Assembly (NCBI RefSeq): GCF_016924755.1
Contig: NZ_JAFFJX010000009.1
Coordinates: 186,001 to 250,000 of the forward strand
Reading direction: 5' to 3'
Length of the DNA stretch: 64,000 bases
Source: Longitalea arenae
GTDB lineage: Bacteria > Bacteroidota > Bacteroidia > Chitinophagales > Chitinophagaceae
The notes below the pieces were generated by a model. The model was not told the origin of the DNA, ran no database searches, and saw nothing but the letters and a program-made list of their open reading frames with translations. Below are positions 8,201-17,800 of the stretch, piece by piece. The translations under genes were made by a program, and so were the position numbers. The stretch's first letter is position 1, and every line of letters begins with the position of its first letter.

Positions 8201-10300
8201 TTAATGATATACCGGTAAAATAACAGTAAATGTGGCGCCCTGGCCGATGGCACTTTGAGCCATAATAATTCCGTCGTGGTGGTCTACTATCTTTTTACAC
8301 AAAGCCAGTCCGATTCCCGTACCACTATAGGTCCTTTGGTTATTCAGTCTTTGAAAGATTATAAAGATCTGCTCGGCGTATTGTTGTTCAAATCCAATCC
8401 CATTATCTGCAAAAACGAGTTGAACATATTCATTATCCAAATGTAAAGCGGGATATTGCCGCACTTCCCTGGGCGTAAGTTGTTTGGCTGTGATCGATAT
8501 CACCGGTTTTTCCTCTGTGAATTTTAATGAATTACTGATCAGGTTGGCCATCAGCTGATGCAATTGTAAAGGAATGCCTTTAATCGTCGGCAGGTCGGTG
8601 GAAGTAATAACAGCCTGCTTTTGTTCGATCAATAGTTCGAAATCAGATAATACATCTTTCAGGACTTTATTCAGATCTGTGTTTATGAATTGCTCACCGG
8701 TTTTTGTAAGCCGCGAATAGTTCAATACATCATTAATGAGCCGCGACATCCGGTTGGCCGAAGAGTAAATTTTTTGAAAGTATTTTTCAGCCATCTCATT
8801 GCCCTGCAGATGATCTTTTGCCATATCGGCAAAGGTCTGGATCTTCCGTAATGGTTCCTGCAGGTCGTGGCTGGCGATATAGGCGAATTGTTCCAGTTCA
8901 TGATTCGATTTTTCGAGCGCTGAATTGGAGGTAAGCAATTCACTGGTTCTGGCGAGCACCATTCTTTCGAGGTCCTCTTTTGCTTTCTTTTGATCGGTAA
9001 TGTCCAGCACCGTACCGAGCATTTTTACCGGTGTATGCTTTTTATCATAAATGGTAGTTCCATTCACGCGGATCCATCGTTGTTGATTATTATCTGGTCT
9101 TATGATCCGGGCTTCGTAAGATATTTTTCCTGTTTGCAAAGCTGTTTCAAATGCCTGTTGTACCCGGGCCTGGTCAGCCGGATGCAGGATGTTCATAAAT
9201 TTTTGTTTGCCCCATTGCTCTTCTTTTGAATAGCCAAGGATCTTGCGGTGTTCTGTTGAGGTAGCCGTTAGGCCTGTTGCCAGGTCAAGTTCCCAGGTGC
9301 CCAGTTCAGCAATTTCTACTGCCAGGCGCAAGCGCTCTTCGCTTTCCCTGATTAGTTCTTCGTTTTCCCTGATCTGCCGTTCGGCTTTTTTCTGAGCGGT
9401 TATGTCGCGGGCGATCTTTGATGCGCCAGTAATGATGCCTTTGTTGTTCTTGATCGGTGAAATGCTTAATGAGATATTGAGCAATACTCCATCTTTGGTG
9501 ATACGTTTTGTTTCAAAATGATCGATCCGTTCCCCTTTTTCCAGGCGTTCCCTGATCTGAAATTCTTCATCCAATCTGTCGGGCGGAACAATTTTCGTGA
9601 TATGTTCGCCGATCATCTCTTCGGCGGTGTATCCAAAGATCCTTTCTGCGCTATTGTTCCAACTGGTAACAATGCCATCCAGCGTTTTACTGATGATGGC
9701 ATCATCAGAGGATTGAATGATGGCGGCGAAATGTCCATTTCTTTCTTCGATGAGCTTTCGGTCTGTTATATCAACCAGCGTATTTACGGCTCCTATCACT
9801 TTACCCGAATCATTGAATAGGGGTTTTGCACAGGGCATTATGATTCGCTTTTGGCCGTCGGGGCGTTCAACAATGATCTCTACATCAGTGACGTCCTTTC
9901 CTTCTTTTAAGGCGATGGCCAGAGGGCTTTGCTCCAATGGCATGGGCACACCTTCTGCTGTATAAATCTTCCAGGAACCGCACCAGCGGTCTTTACCAGC
10001 TTCCGGTTCGCGCCCCCAAAGTTCAACAGCAGCTTTATTGTAAGTTAGGATATAACCATTGGCATCGCAGGTATAGATGGCTGCCGGTAACCCATGTATG
10101 AGTTGTTGATACTTACTTTCGATCTCTCTTAGCGCATCGGAACTGGTAGAAGCGCCGGTTGTTGTAAGACCACTCATTCCTTCATCACGGTTATTAGCGT
10201 CGTTATCAGCATTGTTTTCGGGGGTAAGCCGGAAGGTGGGCGGGGTATCGCTACCGTTTTTATGCTTGCCTTCAAACTGAGGCATCTCTTTTGATTTCAT
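8201..10300 (-). CDS. Multi-PAS sensor histidine kinase (no predicted membrane segment)
   Basis: A 699-residue protein with no transmembrane segment. Three PAS units with PAC-type ends occupy about residues 61-180 (ending VDITDRK), 188-310 (IARDITAQKKAE) and 322-440 (VLDITDQKKA). A short coiled coil (ERMVLARTSELL) leads to the HisKA region with phospho-acceptor His478 in YIASHDLQEPLRKIQTF. The ATPase domain has the N box in LMANLISNSLKF (about 583-594), the G1 box ADNGIGF (631-637) and the G2 box GTGIGLALCKK (660-670). It resembles phytochrome-type kinases of Bacteroidota that work with stand-alone receivers. No receiver is adjacent; the one at 482-877 is a possible partner. The signal sensed is unknown. 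Confidence 0.93.
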   Translation of the reverse strand: MKSKEMPQFEGKHKNGSDTPPTFRLTPENNADNDANNRDEGMSGLTTTGASTSSDALREIESKYQQLIHGLPAAIYTCDANGYILTYNKAAVELWGREPEAGKDRWCGSWKIYTAEGVPMPLEQSPLAIALKEGKDVTDVEIIVERPDGQKRIIMPCAKPLFNDSGKVIGAVNTLVDITDRKLIEERNGHFAAIIQSSDDAIISKTLDGIVTSWNNSAERIFGYTAEEMIGEHITKIVPPDRLDEEFQIRERLEKGERIDHFETKRITKDGVLLNISLSISPIKNNKGIITGASKIARDITAQKKAERQIRENEELIRESEERLRLAVEIAELGTWELDLATGLTATSTEHRKILGYSKEEQWGKQKFMNILHPADQARVQQAFETALQTGKISYEARIIRPDNNQQRWIRVNGTTIYDKKHTPVKMLGTVLDITDQKKAKEDLERMVLARTSELLTSNSALEKSNHELEQFAYIASHDLQEPLRKIQTFADMAKDHLQGNEMAEKYFQKIYSSANRMSRLINDVLNYSRLTKTGEQFINTDLNKVLKDVLSDFELLIEQKQAVITSTDLPTIKGIPLQLHQLMANLISNSLKFTEEKPVISITAKQLTPREVRQYPALHLDNEYVQLVFADNGIGFEQQYAEQIFIIFQRLNNQRTYSGTGIGLALCKKIVDHHDGIIMAQSAIGQGATFTVILPVYH

Positions 10301-10610
10301 ATTGCTCGTGTACTTATATTACATGATTGTAAAAAGTTATGCCAACATGAACGCGCCTTTACAAAAGCCGCATAACCAGTTGTTTTATAATTAATTCGGT
10401 CATGCGGTTTAACTTCTACAGTTAGCAGGTAAAATGTGGATCAACATGAACGGCTAGCATGATAATAATCATTCACAGCATAAGTGACTGGCCGTTATCT
10501 TTGTGTACGGGCACTATCCGGTTCAGTTGATTTAAAAACCTTAAAGTCTTGGTATGAAGAACTGAATAATTTTTAATTGCATAAACAGAAATCACCTTAA
10601 TACGGGCAAT
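10301..10610. promoter_or_regulatory. Intergenic region with a -7 box (10496-10503) for the holin-like gene
   Basis: TATCTTTG at 10496-10503 matches the Bacteroidota sigma-A -7 consensus TAnnTTTG exactly and would start a transcript near 10510, giving an untranslated leader of about 100 bases before the ATG at 10611. The rest of the gap contains no gene I can support. Confidence 0.5.
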
Positions 10611-10976
10611 ATGAATGACACATTCGACAAAATTGAAGGGCTATCTGATCATGTAAAGGAGTATGTCAATACCCGGATTGAAATAGCCAAACTACGCATC
10701 GCTGAGAAAACTTCACTGGTAGTCGGTAACTTCATTGCTGTTGGTATAATAGCACTGTTATTTTTATTTGTTCTGTTATTTGGCAGTATCGCAGGCGCCT
10801 GGGCCCTGAGTGACTGGATCGGAAAACCATATGCGGGTTTTTTAATTGTAGCAGGAATTTATATGTTATTGGGTATTATTGTTTGGGTGGCAAGAGGGAA
10901 ATTAATTCGCTTTCCTGTTATGAATGCAATTATCCGGATGTTGCACAGGAAGGAAGACAATGAAGATAACAGTTAG
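10611..10976 (+). CDS. Phage holin family-like two-helix membrane protein
   Basis: A 121-residue protein with an amphipathic charged N-terminus (about residues 1-38), two hydrophobic segments (about 41-66 and 74-96) and a charged, basic then acidic tail. This matches the Phage_holin_3_6 superfamily (PF07332-type) layout that is common in chromosomes without any prophage. No endolysin or other phage gene is near, so it is more likely a chromosomal membrane or envelope-stress protein than an active holin. It stands alone, with its own promoter candidate upstream. Confidence 0.7.
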   Translation: MNDTFDKIEGLSDHVKEYVNTRIEIAKLRIAEKTSLVVGNFIAVGIIALLFLFVLLFGSIAGAWALSDWIGKPYAGFLIVAGIYMLLGIIVWVARGKLIRFPVMNAIIRMLHRKEDNEDNS

Positions 10977-11510
10977 GTCCCGCCCGCGCATCTAATAATA
11001 TTCAACATCTTCCCTTTTACAATCGCTTATCAATCTGATAAGCGAGCCTGCAATTTGTGTGTGCAATAGCAGCTTCTTTTTTTTCTTCCCATAATGCAAT
11101 AAGCTCTGAAACAAGGTACATGCTTCCGCTGATGAGCGGTTATATATGAAAGTGTAACGGATATTAATATTTGCTACAAATATTGTTGGATGATTTTTTT
11201 TGAAACCACTATTTTCTTTTTATTTTTAACCAGATTCCCCTGGTGAGATATTCCAAATGTTTTTCAAGCTCAAAGCCGGTATTCGGCCTGATTGTATTCA
11301 TATGGTTTGAATGCGCTGCCGTTTTCTGGTTATGGTGACCCTCCAACTGATACAGCTTTTTTGCAAAAATTAACATTGATGTAGGCAGATTATCAATAGC
11401 GCGCATGTTTTATATACATGCCCAATTCAGATAATCGTTACTTATAAGACTTAGATGCATAAAACGGCCTTCGCAAAGCGGGGGTCTCATTAACCATTAA
11501 ACACCTAGAA
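10977..11510. other. Intergenic region; hairpin at 11023-11045
   Basis: TCGCTTATCA-ATC-TGATAAGCGA (11023-11045) is a perfect 10-bp stem with a 3-base loop about 50 bp after the holin-like gene. It lacks a clear T run, so it may stabilise the mRNA 3' end rather than terminate by itself. A 65-codon frame on the minus strand (11209-11406) has no family features or clear start context and I do not call it a gene. Confidence 0.4.
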
Positions 11511-11774
11511 ATGAAAAAGATCAAGCTTATTTTAAATGCTATTGCCGTCACTGTTGCTATTGGTGGTGCTTTTGCCACTCATTACTACATGCACGACAAC
11601 CAGCCTCAATATATTCCCGCCTTTGAAGCCTTTACACCTGCAGGCGATTATGGTATAGATTACAATTGCGCTGATTCTCCTGGCGTGTGCACCTATTATC
11701 AACCAGACTCGGTTACCCGCCCGGGGGAATATTTACCTTACCGGCAGGGAAGGTATATTCCTTCCGGTAAATGA
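11511..11774 (+). CDS. Small exported Cys-pair protein (DUF6520-like), copy 1 of locus A
   Basis: An 87-residue protein with an N-terminal signal of the DUF6520 type (MKKIKLILNAIAVTVAIGGAFAT), probably cleaved after AFA. The mature part is short and aromatic-rich, with a motif shared with the protein at 13053-13313: GxYGIDxxC-x6-C-TxYxP, here Cys53 and Cys60. Only two cysteines are present, suggesting one disulfide. It precedes the MauE-like gene and its paralogue at 13053, all on the + strand and pointing towards the SusD gene. Its function is unknown. The pairing with a predicted redox membrane protein suggests the Cys pair is oxidised or reduced after export (inference). Confidence 0.75.
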   Translation: MKKIKLILNAIAVTVAIGGAFATHYYMHDNQPQYIPAFEAFTPAGDYGIDYNCADSPGVCTYYQPDSVTRPGEYLPYRQGRYIPSGK

Positions 11775-12469
11775 TACCCCAGCGGCAGCAGCGATCCCTT
11801 GTTATAGTTACCGGAAAAGAATCCGGGAAAACATATAGTCGGGAATACCCAGAAACCTGTATTGTTGCAAGCGAGCTATGTACCAGGTCAATGGAATGTT
11901 AAGTACCCTTCGTTCTATGGCAGTTCGTGCGGTAACAAACAGGTGTATTTTAATGTGATAATTCACAATGATTTTTTTATTAATTAAAAGTTATTATTCA
12001 AATGGCCGGTTTTTTGTGTAGGTAATGCGGCCGGGTTCAAATTGTTTTATTGTTACATTGCATTAGCTAAATATTTGCTCCGACCGGTACAGTAAAGCAA
12101 TGAGGATAACAGGTAGATGGTGACAATGTCAAATAGACAATAAAAAATTGTAATAAGTATAATTCGCTAAACCAGGACTGCAGTTGTGCAATAAATTTCA
12201 TGCAACAGGTAGAGAGCGGAATATTTTTTGCATAATTGGTACCATAAATTTTTAGTGAATTAAATAAACTAAAAATAACTGATATAAATCTTTGAACATA
12301 GTCTTTTAGTATATAACTTTAATTCTACCATCGCCCTCAATTCTACCAAATTTACCTTATCCCCCTTAATGCCTTATTCTAATCTACTATCTAACGTTTC
12401 GCAGGACCTGTGAATTTGGGATGCTTCCATTCGTCAATAACTGTTGCCCCCTTATAACCCTTTCATATT
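11775..12469. other. Long AT-rich intergenic region between peptide 1 and MauE
   Basis: Almost 700 bases with no supported gene. The first 180 bases can be read in one frame as a short stretch containing SYVPGQWN and SSCGNKQVYF, which might be the remains of another peptide gene, but no start codon or signal peptide is linked to it. The rest is AT-rich and probably holds the promoter of the MauE-like gene. Confidence 0.4.
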
Positions 12470-12901
12470 ATGAAAAGAAAGATTATTATTGAAATAATAT
12501 CTTCCTTATTGATATTGCTGTTTCTCTATGCAAGTGTAAGTAAATGGCTTGCTTTTAAATTGTTTATTGGCGAAATGAATAACCAGCCCTTCCCAAACTG
12601 GATGACTCCTTTATTGGTGTGGAGCATTCCCATCATCGAAGTACTCATTGCTATAGGGCTGATCTTTGAAAGAACCAGGGTGCCTTCGTTGTATGCATCT
12701 TTCTTCCTGATGTTGGCGTTTACCGTATATACCGTGGCAATATTGTTACATGCCTTCAAGTATATTCCTTGTTCCTGTGGGGGAGTCATCAGATCACTCA
12801 GCTGGCCTCAACATCTTTTCTTTAATCTTTTTTTTGTGGGAATTTCATTACTGGGTATCATCCTGAAAAAGCGGGATCCGGTAGTTGCAGTTAACATGTA
12901 A
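12470..12901 (+). CDS. MauE/DoxX-family redox-associated membrane protein (locus A)
   Basis: A 143-residue protein with four predicted transmembrane helices (about 6-22, 48-65, 73-94 and 112-132), like MauE (methylamine utilisation; PF07291) and DoxX-like proteins. Between helices 3 and 4 is YIPCSCGGVIRSLSWPQHLFFNL, with Cys101 and Cys103 in a CSCGG motif that its paralogue in locus B also keeps, together with the WxQHLxFNxFF segment. In methylamine dehydrogenase systems MauE is needed for disulfide formation in a partner. By analogy this protein may act on the Cys-pair peptides encoded on either side (inference). No methylamine dehydrogenase genes are present. Confidence 0.82.
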   Translation: MKRKIIIEIISSLLILLFLYASVSKWLAFKLFIGEMNNQPFPNWMTPLLVWSIPIIEVLIAIGLIFERTRVPSLYASFFLMLAFTVYTVAILLHAFKYIPCSCGGVIRSLSWPQHLFFNLFFVGISLLGIILKKRDPVVAVNM

Positions 12902-13052
12902 ATGGCACAGTTAAATACGAATAATTTTTTCCTGTTGATGCTGCGTCCACTTATTCCGGAGTAAGTGCGTCCAGAAATAACGGGTAAGGAGATGCCGAAA
13001 ACCTGAATAAAAGAGTAGGCAGAAAAATTAACCATTAGTAAAAGGAACAAGT

Positions 13053-13313
13053 ATGAACAAAATCAAGATGGCATTTATTGCTATCGCAATATTAGCTGCT
13101 GTTGGCGGCGCATTTGCAACAAGACCCTGTCTGTCCTGTGAGTACTCTCAGCAGTACATTTGGAACGGTAGCAGTTATACGCCCGTTGGTGAATATGGAA
13201 TAGATTTTGACTGCTGGGTTAGTTCCGGGATCTGCACTTTTTACAGACCGGAACCTGTGTTGAAACCGAATATGTATTCACCTTGCCACATGGGTGTTTA
13301 TGCGCCGCAGTAA
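13053..13313 (+). CDS. Small exported Cys-rich protein (DUF6520-like), copy 2 of locus A
   Basis: An 86-residue paralogue of the protein at 11511-11774. It has a signal peptide ending GGAFA, then RPCLSC (Cys26 and Cys29), a central GEYGIDFDC-x6-C-TFYRP (Cys54 and Cys61) and a final Cys78. The central motif is nearly identical to copy 1, while the extra CxxC and the fifth Cys are unique to this copy. It lies 150 bp after the MauE-like gene and is followed by a strong terminator at 13397-13429. The function is unknown. Confidence 0.78.
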   Translation: MNKIKMAFIAIAILAAVGGAFATRPCLSCEYSQQYIWNGSSYTPVGEYGIDFDCWVSSGICTFYRPEPVLKPNMYSPCHMGVYAPQ

Positions 13314-13396
13314 TGGATGACGAGAGCTCTGGTTTAATTGATAGGGCAGAGAAATTTGTTACACACGCCTGTCAGTTATAAAAACATTCCTATATG

Positions 13397-13429
13397 GCCG
13401 GCCATTTTCTAAATGGCTGGCTTTTTTTT
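13397..13429 (+). terminator. Rho-independent terminator between peptide 2 and susD (A)
   Basis: GCCGGCCATTT-TCT-AAATGGCTGGC followed by eight T: an 11-bp stem with one G-U pair. It ends the MauE/peptide transcript just before the convergent susD stop at 13434. Confidence 0.85.
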
Positions 13430-13433
13430 GATC

Positions 13434-14810
13434 TTACTCCCTGTCGTTTTGTTCATAATTACCTAATTGTAAGGCATCGGGCGGAAGAGGCAGGGCATAT
13501 AACCGGCTGTTCACCGGTAATACATATTCCTGGCCATTTATTCTTCGTTTGGGCGTAATCCCTGCATTTTCCAGGTTGAGCCGCCGGATATCTGTCCAGC
13601 GTACCCCACGGCAGGGCAGTTCTTTTCTTCGCTCCAAAAGAATAATATCCAGTGCCTCGCTTGCCGTGGAAGCTGTATAGGGAATGAATGTGCCGGTTTT
13701 CCACCTTTTCTGCAGCAGTATATTTAAGTCATCCATCGCTTCTGCTACATGGCCTGCCCTTGCCCGGCATTCTGCCCGCATGAGGTATATCTCATCGGTT
13801 GCCAAACCGGTAAAGGCGATCAGCGATCCACTATAATATCCTTTAAAATTGATCCTGCCGGCATTATTGACATAAAACATGGAACGCCTCAGATCGTTAG
13901 CTGAATAAGAACTGTAAAGGATTGAATCAACCATACAATCCCTTGTAGTGGAAGTGCTTTTTAGTACGTTCGTTTCAACAAACCTGCTTTGATAGATGGT
14001 TTCATCATTGGTGCGTTCGAAAAACCTGAGTGTAGCGGCATCCCTTGTATTATAATCAATAAGCTTATTGTACAGTCTCAAACTGCTATCAGCATAGGCG
14101 CCCGCTTTATCATACTGGCGCATGCTCAGATATACCCGGGCCAGTTGGGCCAGGGCCGCCGGTTTATTGGGCCGGTTACGATAATTTGTAACGTCAGGCG
14201 GCAAAAGCGTCTGTGCTTCCAGCAGGTCATTCAGCATTCGTGAATAGGTTTCCTCAACTGTTGATCGTTGTATTGACTCATCAACATTGGGCGTTAACTT
14301 CAACGGAATGCCCAGATCTGACTTTGCAGTTTCCGGGTTGTAGGGCAGGGCGAATACCTGGACCAGGTTATAAAACGCATAAGCCCTGATAAAAAGAGCG
14401 GCTCCTTTGATGGTATTCCTTTGTTGTTCGTTTCCTGGCATTTCAGGAATATCGTCCAGCGCATCAAGCACTACATTGGCATACAGTACCTGTTCATAGG
14501 GCGCATTCCAATCAGCCACCCGGCCTTCGTCCATGTAAATATCCGGGGCCCAGATATAAGCATTGCGTTCTTTCGTAGTGATCGATTGCCAGAGGGCAGG
14601 AAGCAGGTAAAGATTGTCTGACGATAATTCACCTAAAGTAGGGGTGACACCGAGAATGATCTCATTGTCCAGCAGCGTCTGGCAATCTTCAAGAGTAGTA
14701 GGTACAAAAAGATCAGAATCGGGCTTTTCATCCAGAAACTCTTTTTTATTGCAGCCCAGCAACCACAAACAAAGTACACATAGTTTCAGATAATGAATTC
14801 TTACTTTCAT
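13434..14810 (-). CDS. SusD/RagB-family outer-membrane lipoprotein (locus A)
   Basis: Surface-exposed nutrient-binding lid that works with the SusC-type pore encoded just upstream. The frame extends to a TTG at 14840, but ATG 14810 starts a proper lipoprotein signal (MKVRIHYLKLC...WLLGC, lipid Cys20). The N-terminal SusD part follows (KKEFLDEKPDSDLFVP, then DCQTLLDNE), with TPR-like helices around AALFIRAYAFYNLVQVFALPYNPETAKSDLGIPL. The C-terminal region ends in LLERRKELPCRGVRWTDIRRLN and YVLPVNSRLYALPLPPDAL, as in the SusD_RagB family. The 458 residues are typical. SusC begins its stop 19 bp upstream, so the two are co-transcribed. The substrate is unknown, and no glycosidase or peptidase gene is linked to this copy. 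Confidence 0.93.
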   Translation of the reverse strand: MKVRIHYLKLCVLCLWLLGCNKKEFLDEKPDSDLFVPTTLEDCQTLLDNEIILGVTPTLGELSSDNLYLLPALWQSITTKERNAYIWAPDIYMDEGRVADWNAPYEQVLYANVVLDALDDIPEMPGNEQQRNTIKGAALFIRAYAFYNLVQVFALPYNPETAKSDLGIPLKLTPNVDESIQRSTVEETYSRMLNDLLEAQTLLPPDVTNYRNRPNKPAALAQLARVYLSMRQYDKAGAYADSSLRLYNKLIDYNTRDAATLRFFERTNDETIYQSRFVETNVLKSTSTTRDCMVDSILYSSYSANDLRRSMFYVNNAGRINFKGYYSGSLIAFTGLATDEIYLMRAECRARAGHVAEAMDDLNILLQKRWKTGTFIPYTASTASEALDIILLERRKELPCRGVRWTDIRRLNLENAGITPKRRINGQEYVLPVNSRLYALPLPPDALQLGNYEQNDRE

Positions 14811-14829
14811 TGGAAAAGGAATTTGCTGG

Positions 14830-17800
14830 TTAAAAATCAATTTTTAAACCGGCTGCTATTGTTCTGGGATTGGGGAAAGCGTTAGAAATATAATCCGGAT
14901 CAATCCCTTTATCATTGGCTTTCCATAAAAGCCCCAGGTTATTGGCATACACGTATACCCTGAACTGGTGTACCGGCAACCACTTCATCTCGTTTTTATC
15001 GAGCTGGTAGCTTAGCTGAATATCCTGTAATCGTATATGGTCGCCTTTTTCAACCAAAACATCTGAATAGGTATAAAAATTACTTCGCTCAACAGCGGTA
15101 ACATAACGCAGGGAAGGAATATCGGTGAATGCTTCATCGCCCGGCTGCTGCCAACGCTTTTCAAAGTCCGAATGACCGGCTGAGCCCCCAGTGAACAGGG
15201 TATTATAGTTTATAGAGTTCCGCCTGAAATAATATCCCATTTTCCAGCTAATGGCAAAAGATAATTCGAATTGTTTGTAATTGAAATTGTTTCGCAGGCT
15301 GCCGAAATATGTGGGATTTGCAGGACCGCGGTAAATAAGCTCATCCAGATTCGTTGAATTTAAGATGACTCTATAATCTTTACTGATCTGTTTATCGTAG
15401 AAGCCCTGGGGATCACCGTTTTGAGGGTCCAGTCCCTTCCATTGTAAGCTGAATATGGAGTATAATGGTTTTCCTTCTATGGGGCTAATTAACCGGGGAT
15501 CACAATACAACCAGATCGCGCTTTGCTTTACCTTATAGCTGGTAACCTTGTCGGAGGTATAACTGAACAAAAGGGTACTTATCCATTTAAACTGCCTGGC
15601 ATTGATGTTTTTTGAGCGCAGGACGATATCTGCGCCTTTTCCCCTCATATCCGCTGTATTGCCCCTGAATTGCGTTACACCGGTGGTAGGGTCAAGCGGG
15701 CTATAGCCAATGAGATCAGTTCCTTTGCGAAGATAATATTCCAGGCTGCCTTCCAAAATGCCGTTTTTGGTGGCAAAGTCAACCCCGAAATTGACCATGT
15801 GATTCTTTTCCCAACGTAAAGAGGGATTGGGTGGATTAACGATCGTAGCCGGCAATGCACGGTATGCATTCAGCTGATCATAACGGGCAGTTGTGAAAGC
15901 CGATACTGTTTTATCAACATTCCCTTTGTAACCATTGGTGACCCGTAATTTCAGGAAGGGCAACCATCCTATACGGTAAAATGTCTCCTGGTTAATTTCC
16001 CAGCTGGCGCCTACTGACCAAAGTGGAATACCTTTCTGGTTTGTACTTACCCCAAAGAGATTCGATTCATCTTTTCGTACACTGGCAGACAAAATATACC
16101 GCCTTTGAAAAATATACTTTGCATTCATGTAGTACGATACGTACCGGTCTGCCATGGTTCTCTTGTGGTTCAGGAAGGGAATCTGCTGATAAACAAAGGG
16201 AGCATGATATAAAGGAAATTCCTTTTCATAATCTACCAGGTTATTGTTCGGCTGGTTCTTATTATAACCGTATAATCTAAGCGTTTCAACAAAGGATCGG
16301 TAACTTCTTACTTCCGAACCTGCCAGGGAGGTGACCTGGTGGTGTTTGCTATGGTTCCGGTTATACCAGCTGTAATTGAAATTTAACTGGGTCCTGATGT
16401 TATGTGCATCATAACGGATGGCGCCCTGGTCGAATATACCACCCAATGGCACACGCCTGTTTATAAGGCCTGAAGAATCAACTTCGGTAAACTGGTTGAT
16501 CAGGTTGCGGGTAAAATAGGTTTGCTGGCTTTTATAATCTTCCTGCTCAACAAATCCTTTGTTGTATTGATACAGTACCGTAGCATCGAGCCATTTAAAA
16601 AGGGTATATTTTATATCGGCATTGATCCGGTAATCGGTGGTTTTAGTTTTATTATCACTAAGCCTTAACTCGTCATAAGGTTTGTAATTCCAGTCAAGCA
16701 GAATTCCTTTACCCGCTGTGTCTTTAAAAGACTGCCTTATATTGGCAGGTACGGTCATGGCAAACCCATTGTCATCTACCAGATCGTAATATGGGTAAAT
16801 GAGATTTCCGAAACCGGTGTTGTTATTCCTGAGATTCGTTTCCGTATAAATAATTCCTGTATTGAACTCGAGTTTCTTTTTCAGCCAGGAAAAAGAATTG
16901 TTAGCGGTCAGGTTTATCCGGTCAAACTCATTGCGAACCAGGTTTTCGAGGTTCTTATCATAGCCCAGCGAAAAATAATAGTGATTATTTACACTGCCAC
17001 CGCTGGCGTTTACAGCGTATTGCTGGTTAACACCTCTGCGGTAAAAATATTTCTCAATATCTTTTCTTTGATCCTGACCTCTTAATTCATTTAATCTTGC
17101 AGCTGCTGTAGTGGGGGAGATCACCTTGTCTCTCTCCGCGATCAGTGTTTCTATCACAGGCGATAATGCCGGCCGGCCGAGATCCGATTCAGACAGATAG
17201 TAGTATTTATTGTCAAAGAGGAACTGCTCTACGTCTATATAATCTGAGGAGTTCATAATGGGCTGATAGTATAGGTCCGGCTTTTGGCTAACTGTAACAT
17301 TGCTGTTAAACGATAGCTTAAGCGACTGGTTATACTTACCCTTTTTGGTGGTTATGATAATTACACCGTTGCCTGAATAAGCGCCCCAGATCGAAGCCGC
17401 ATCAGCATCTTTCAATATCGTAATACTTTCTACATCATTGGGGTTAATGTTGTTGAAATCGCCATTGTAGGGAAAGTTGTCAACTACGATCAATGGGTTG
17501 GGATTGGCAAAAATGGTGGTTCTGCCGCGGATGGAGAGGTTCGACTGATTGGTATTTGTGTTTACGTTCTTATTAAATAACAGTCCACTGGTGATGCCTT
17601 CCAGGCGGTCGATGACATTCGTCGACACGCGGCGGTTCAACAATTCATTATCGATCTTGACAAAAGAACCGGCCGATTTGTCTTTTGAGATCTTCTGATA
17701 GCCGGTAGATACCACCTGTACTTTATTGAGTTCGCTGATATGTTGTTTGAGGCGAACATTCAATTCCGGTTCATCGCCCTGGCGCCAGCTTACTACTTCG

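Noticed and set aside
10611-10976. Considered evidence of a prophage because of holin-family similarity
   Set aside because: There is no lysin, integrase or structural gene nearby; this family is common as a chromosomal membrane protein.
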